A DNA stretch of 64,000 nt. Origin: an uncultured Dehalococcoidia bacterium. GTDB lineage: Bacteria > Chloroflexota > Dehalococcoidia > Lucifugimonadales > GCA-2712585. Under the pieces are notes generated by a model. It did not search any database, was not told the origin of the DNA, and was given only the letters and a program-made list of their open reading frames with translations. Positions within the stretch are counted from its first letter, which is position 1. Each line of letters opens with the position of its first letter. The translations under genes were made by a program, and so were the position numbers. Location: the NCBI GenBank assembly GCA_958295715.1, contig OY282371.1, forward strand, positions 1,342,267-1,406,266, read 5' to 3'. Below are positions 63,735-64,000 of this stretch, in pieces.

Positions 63735-64000
63735 CCACAGCGCCCGCCCGCGAGGGACGCTCCCTTTCCGTCATTCCCGCGAAGGCGGGAATCCATCTTC
63801 CTTACCACGGCTGCGGCAATGCAACGGCGCCGGTAAGAGCCGATCCCGTTACACCATACCCGCGTTAAGGGCACACCTACGGGTGATGCCGGAGTTTGGA
63901 GCGCTGGTCCCGTTACACCATACCCGCGTTAGGGGCACACCTACGGGTGATGCCGGAGTTTGGAGCGCTGGTCCTGCGCTGGGTTCCTGGATTCCCGTCC
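63735..64000. repeat. REP-like copy and a 64-bp tandem repeat
   Basis: A palindrome (ATTCCCGCGAAGGCGGGAAT) lies at about 63773-63792. Segments 63845-63908 and 63909-63972 are tandem copies with a 64-bp period that differ by one base or so; each begins CCCGTTACACCATACCCGCG. A REP half (GGATTCCCGT) starts at the window end. Confidence 0.8.

Overview
The window looks like a chromosomal segment of a high-GC, uncultured-type bacterium. I would guess Chloroflexota, near Dehalococcoidia/SAR202-like lineages. That rests on overall gene style: GTG/TTG starts are common, the ribosomal superoperon is compact, a catabolic amidohydrolase/M20/GGT gene set is present, and intergenic regions are full of a REP-like palindrome. 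The taxonomy is inference; no rRNA or tRNA gene was recognised.

Layout. 1-8.7 kb: an ABC-transporter ATPase, cobalamin-dependent methionine synthase (metH), an EVE-domain protein and pyruvate phosphate dikinase (ppdK). 9.0-10.2 kb: a complete IS110-family element inserted in a REP-like palindrome, with a readable candidate bridge RNA. 10.8-25.5 kb: an accessory metabolic region (two-subunit sulfopyruvate/phosphonopyruvate decarboxylase-like enzyme, amidohydrolase, N-carbamoyl amino acid hydrolase-like M20 enzyme, aldo/keto reductase, ATC-hydrolase-like protein, sulfite-oxidase-like molybdoenzyme, cupin, acetamidase/formamidase, gamma-glutamyltransferase, RidA, a second M20 enzyme, and a Cys/Met PLP enzyme). 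The themes are organic sulfur and amide nitrogen. REP-like clusters separate many of these genes. 25.9-30.9 kb: aconitase, a sortase-like protein and fumarase. 30.9-31.6 kb: three tandem copies of a small tail-anchored coiled-coil gene. 31.7-39.1 kb: a promoter and tryptophan T-box leader, then trpS-trpE-trpG-trpD-trpC-trpF-trpB with overlapping or closely spaced genes. trpA is missing from its usual place. 39.2-43.0 kb: an AT-richer island with a DNA methyltransferase facing a MORC/GHKL-type ATPase and a small helical protein. 43.4-63.7 kb: one long str-S10-spc-alpha superoperon (rpsL to rpoA, rplQ, truA, rplM, rpsI), including secY, adk, map, infA and rpmJ.

Most striking result: the roughly 190 nt upstream of the IS110 transposase can be folded by eye into a 5' hairpin and two guide loops. 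The first loop carries guides matching the REP-like target into which the element is inserted. The second carries guides matching the element's own two ends. The right end holds a -35 and the left end a -10 that come together at 17-bp spacing only in the circular form. This gives a concrete, testable case of a bridge-RNA-guided IS that targets the host's own interspersed palindrome. Second in interest are the MORC ATPase/methyltransferase island sitting where trpA would be expected, the Trp T-box over the whole trp operon, and a possible two-step thiazoline-to-cysteine route.
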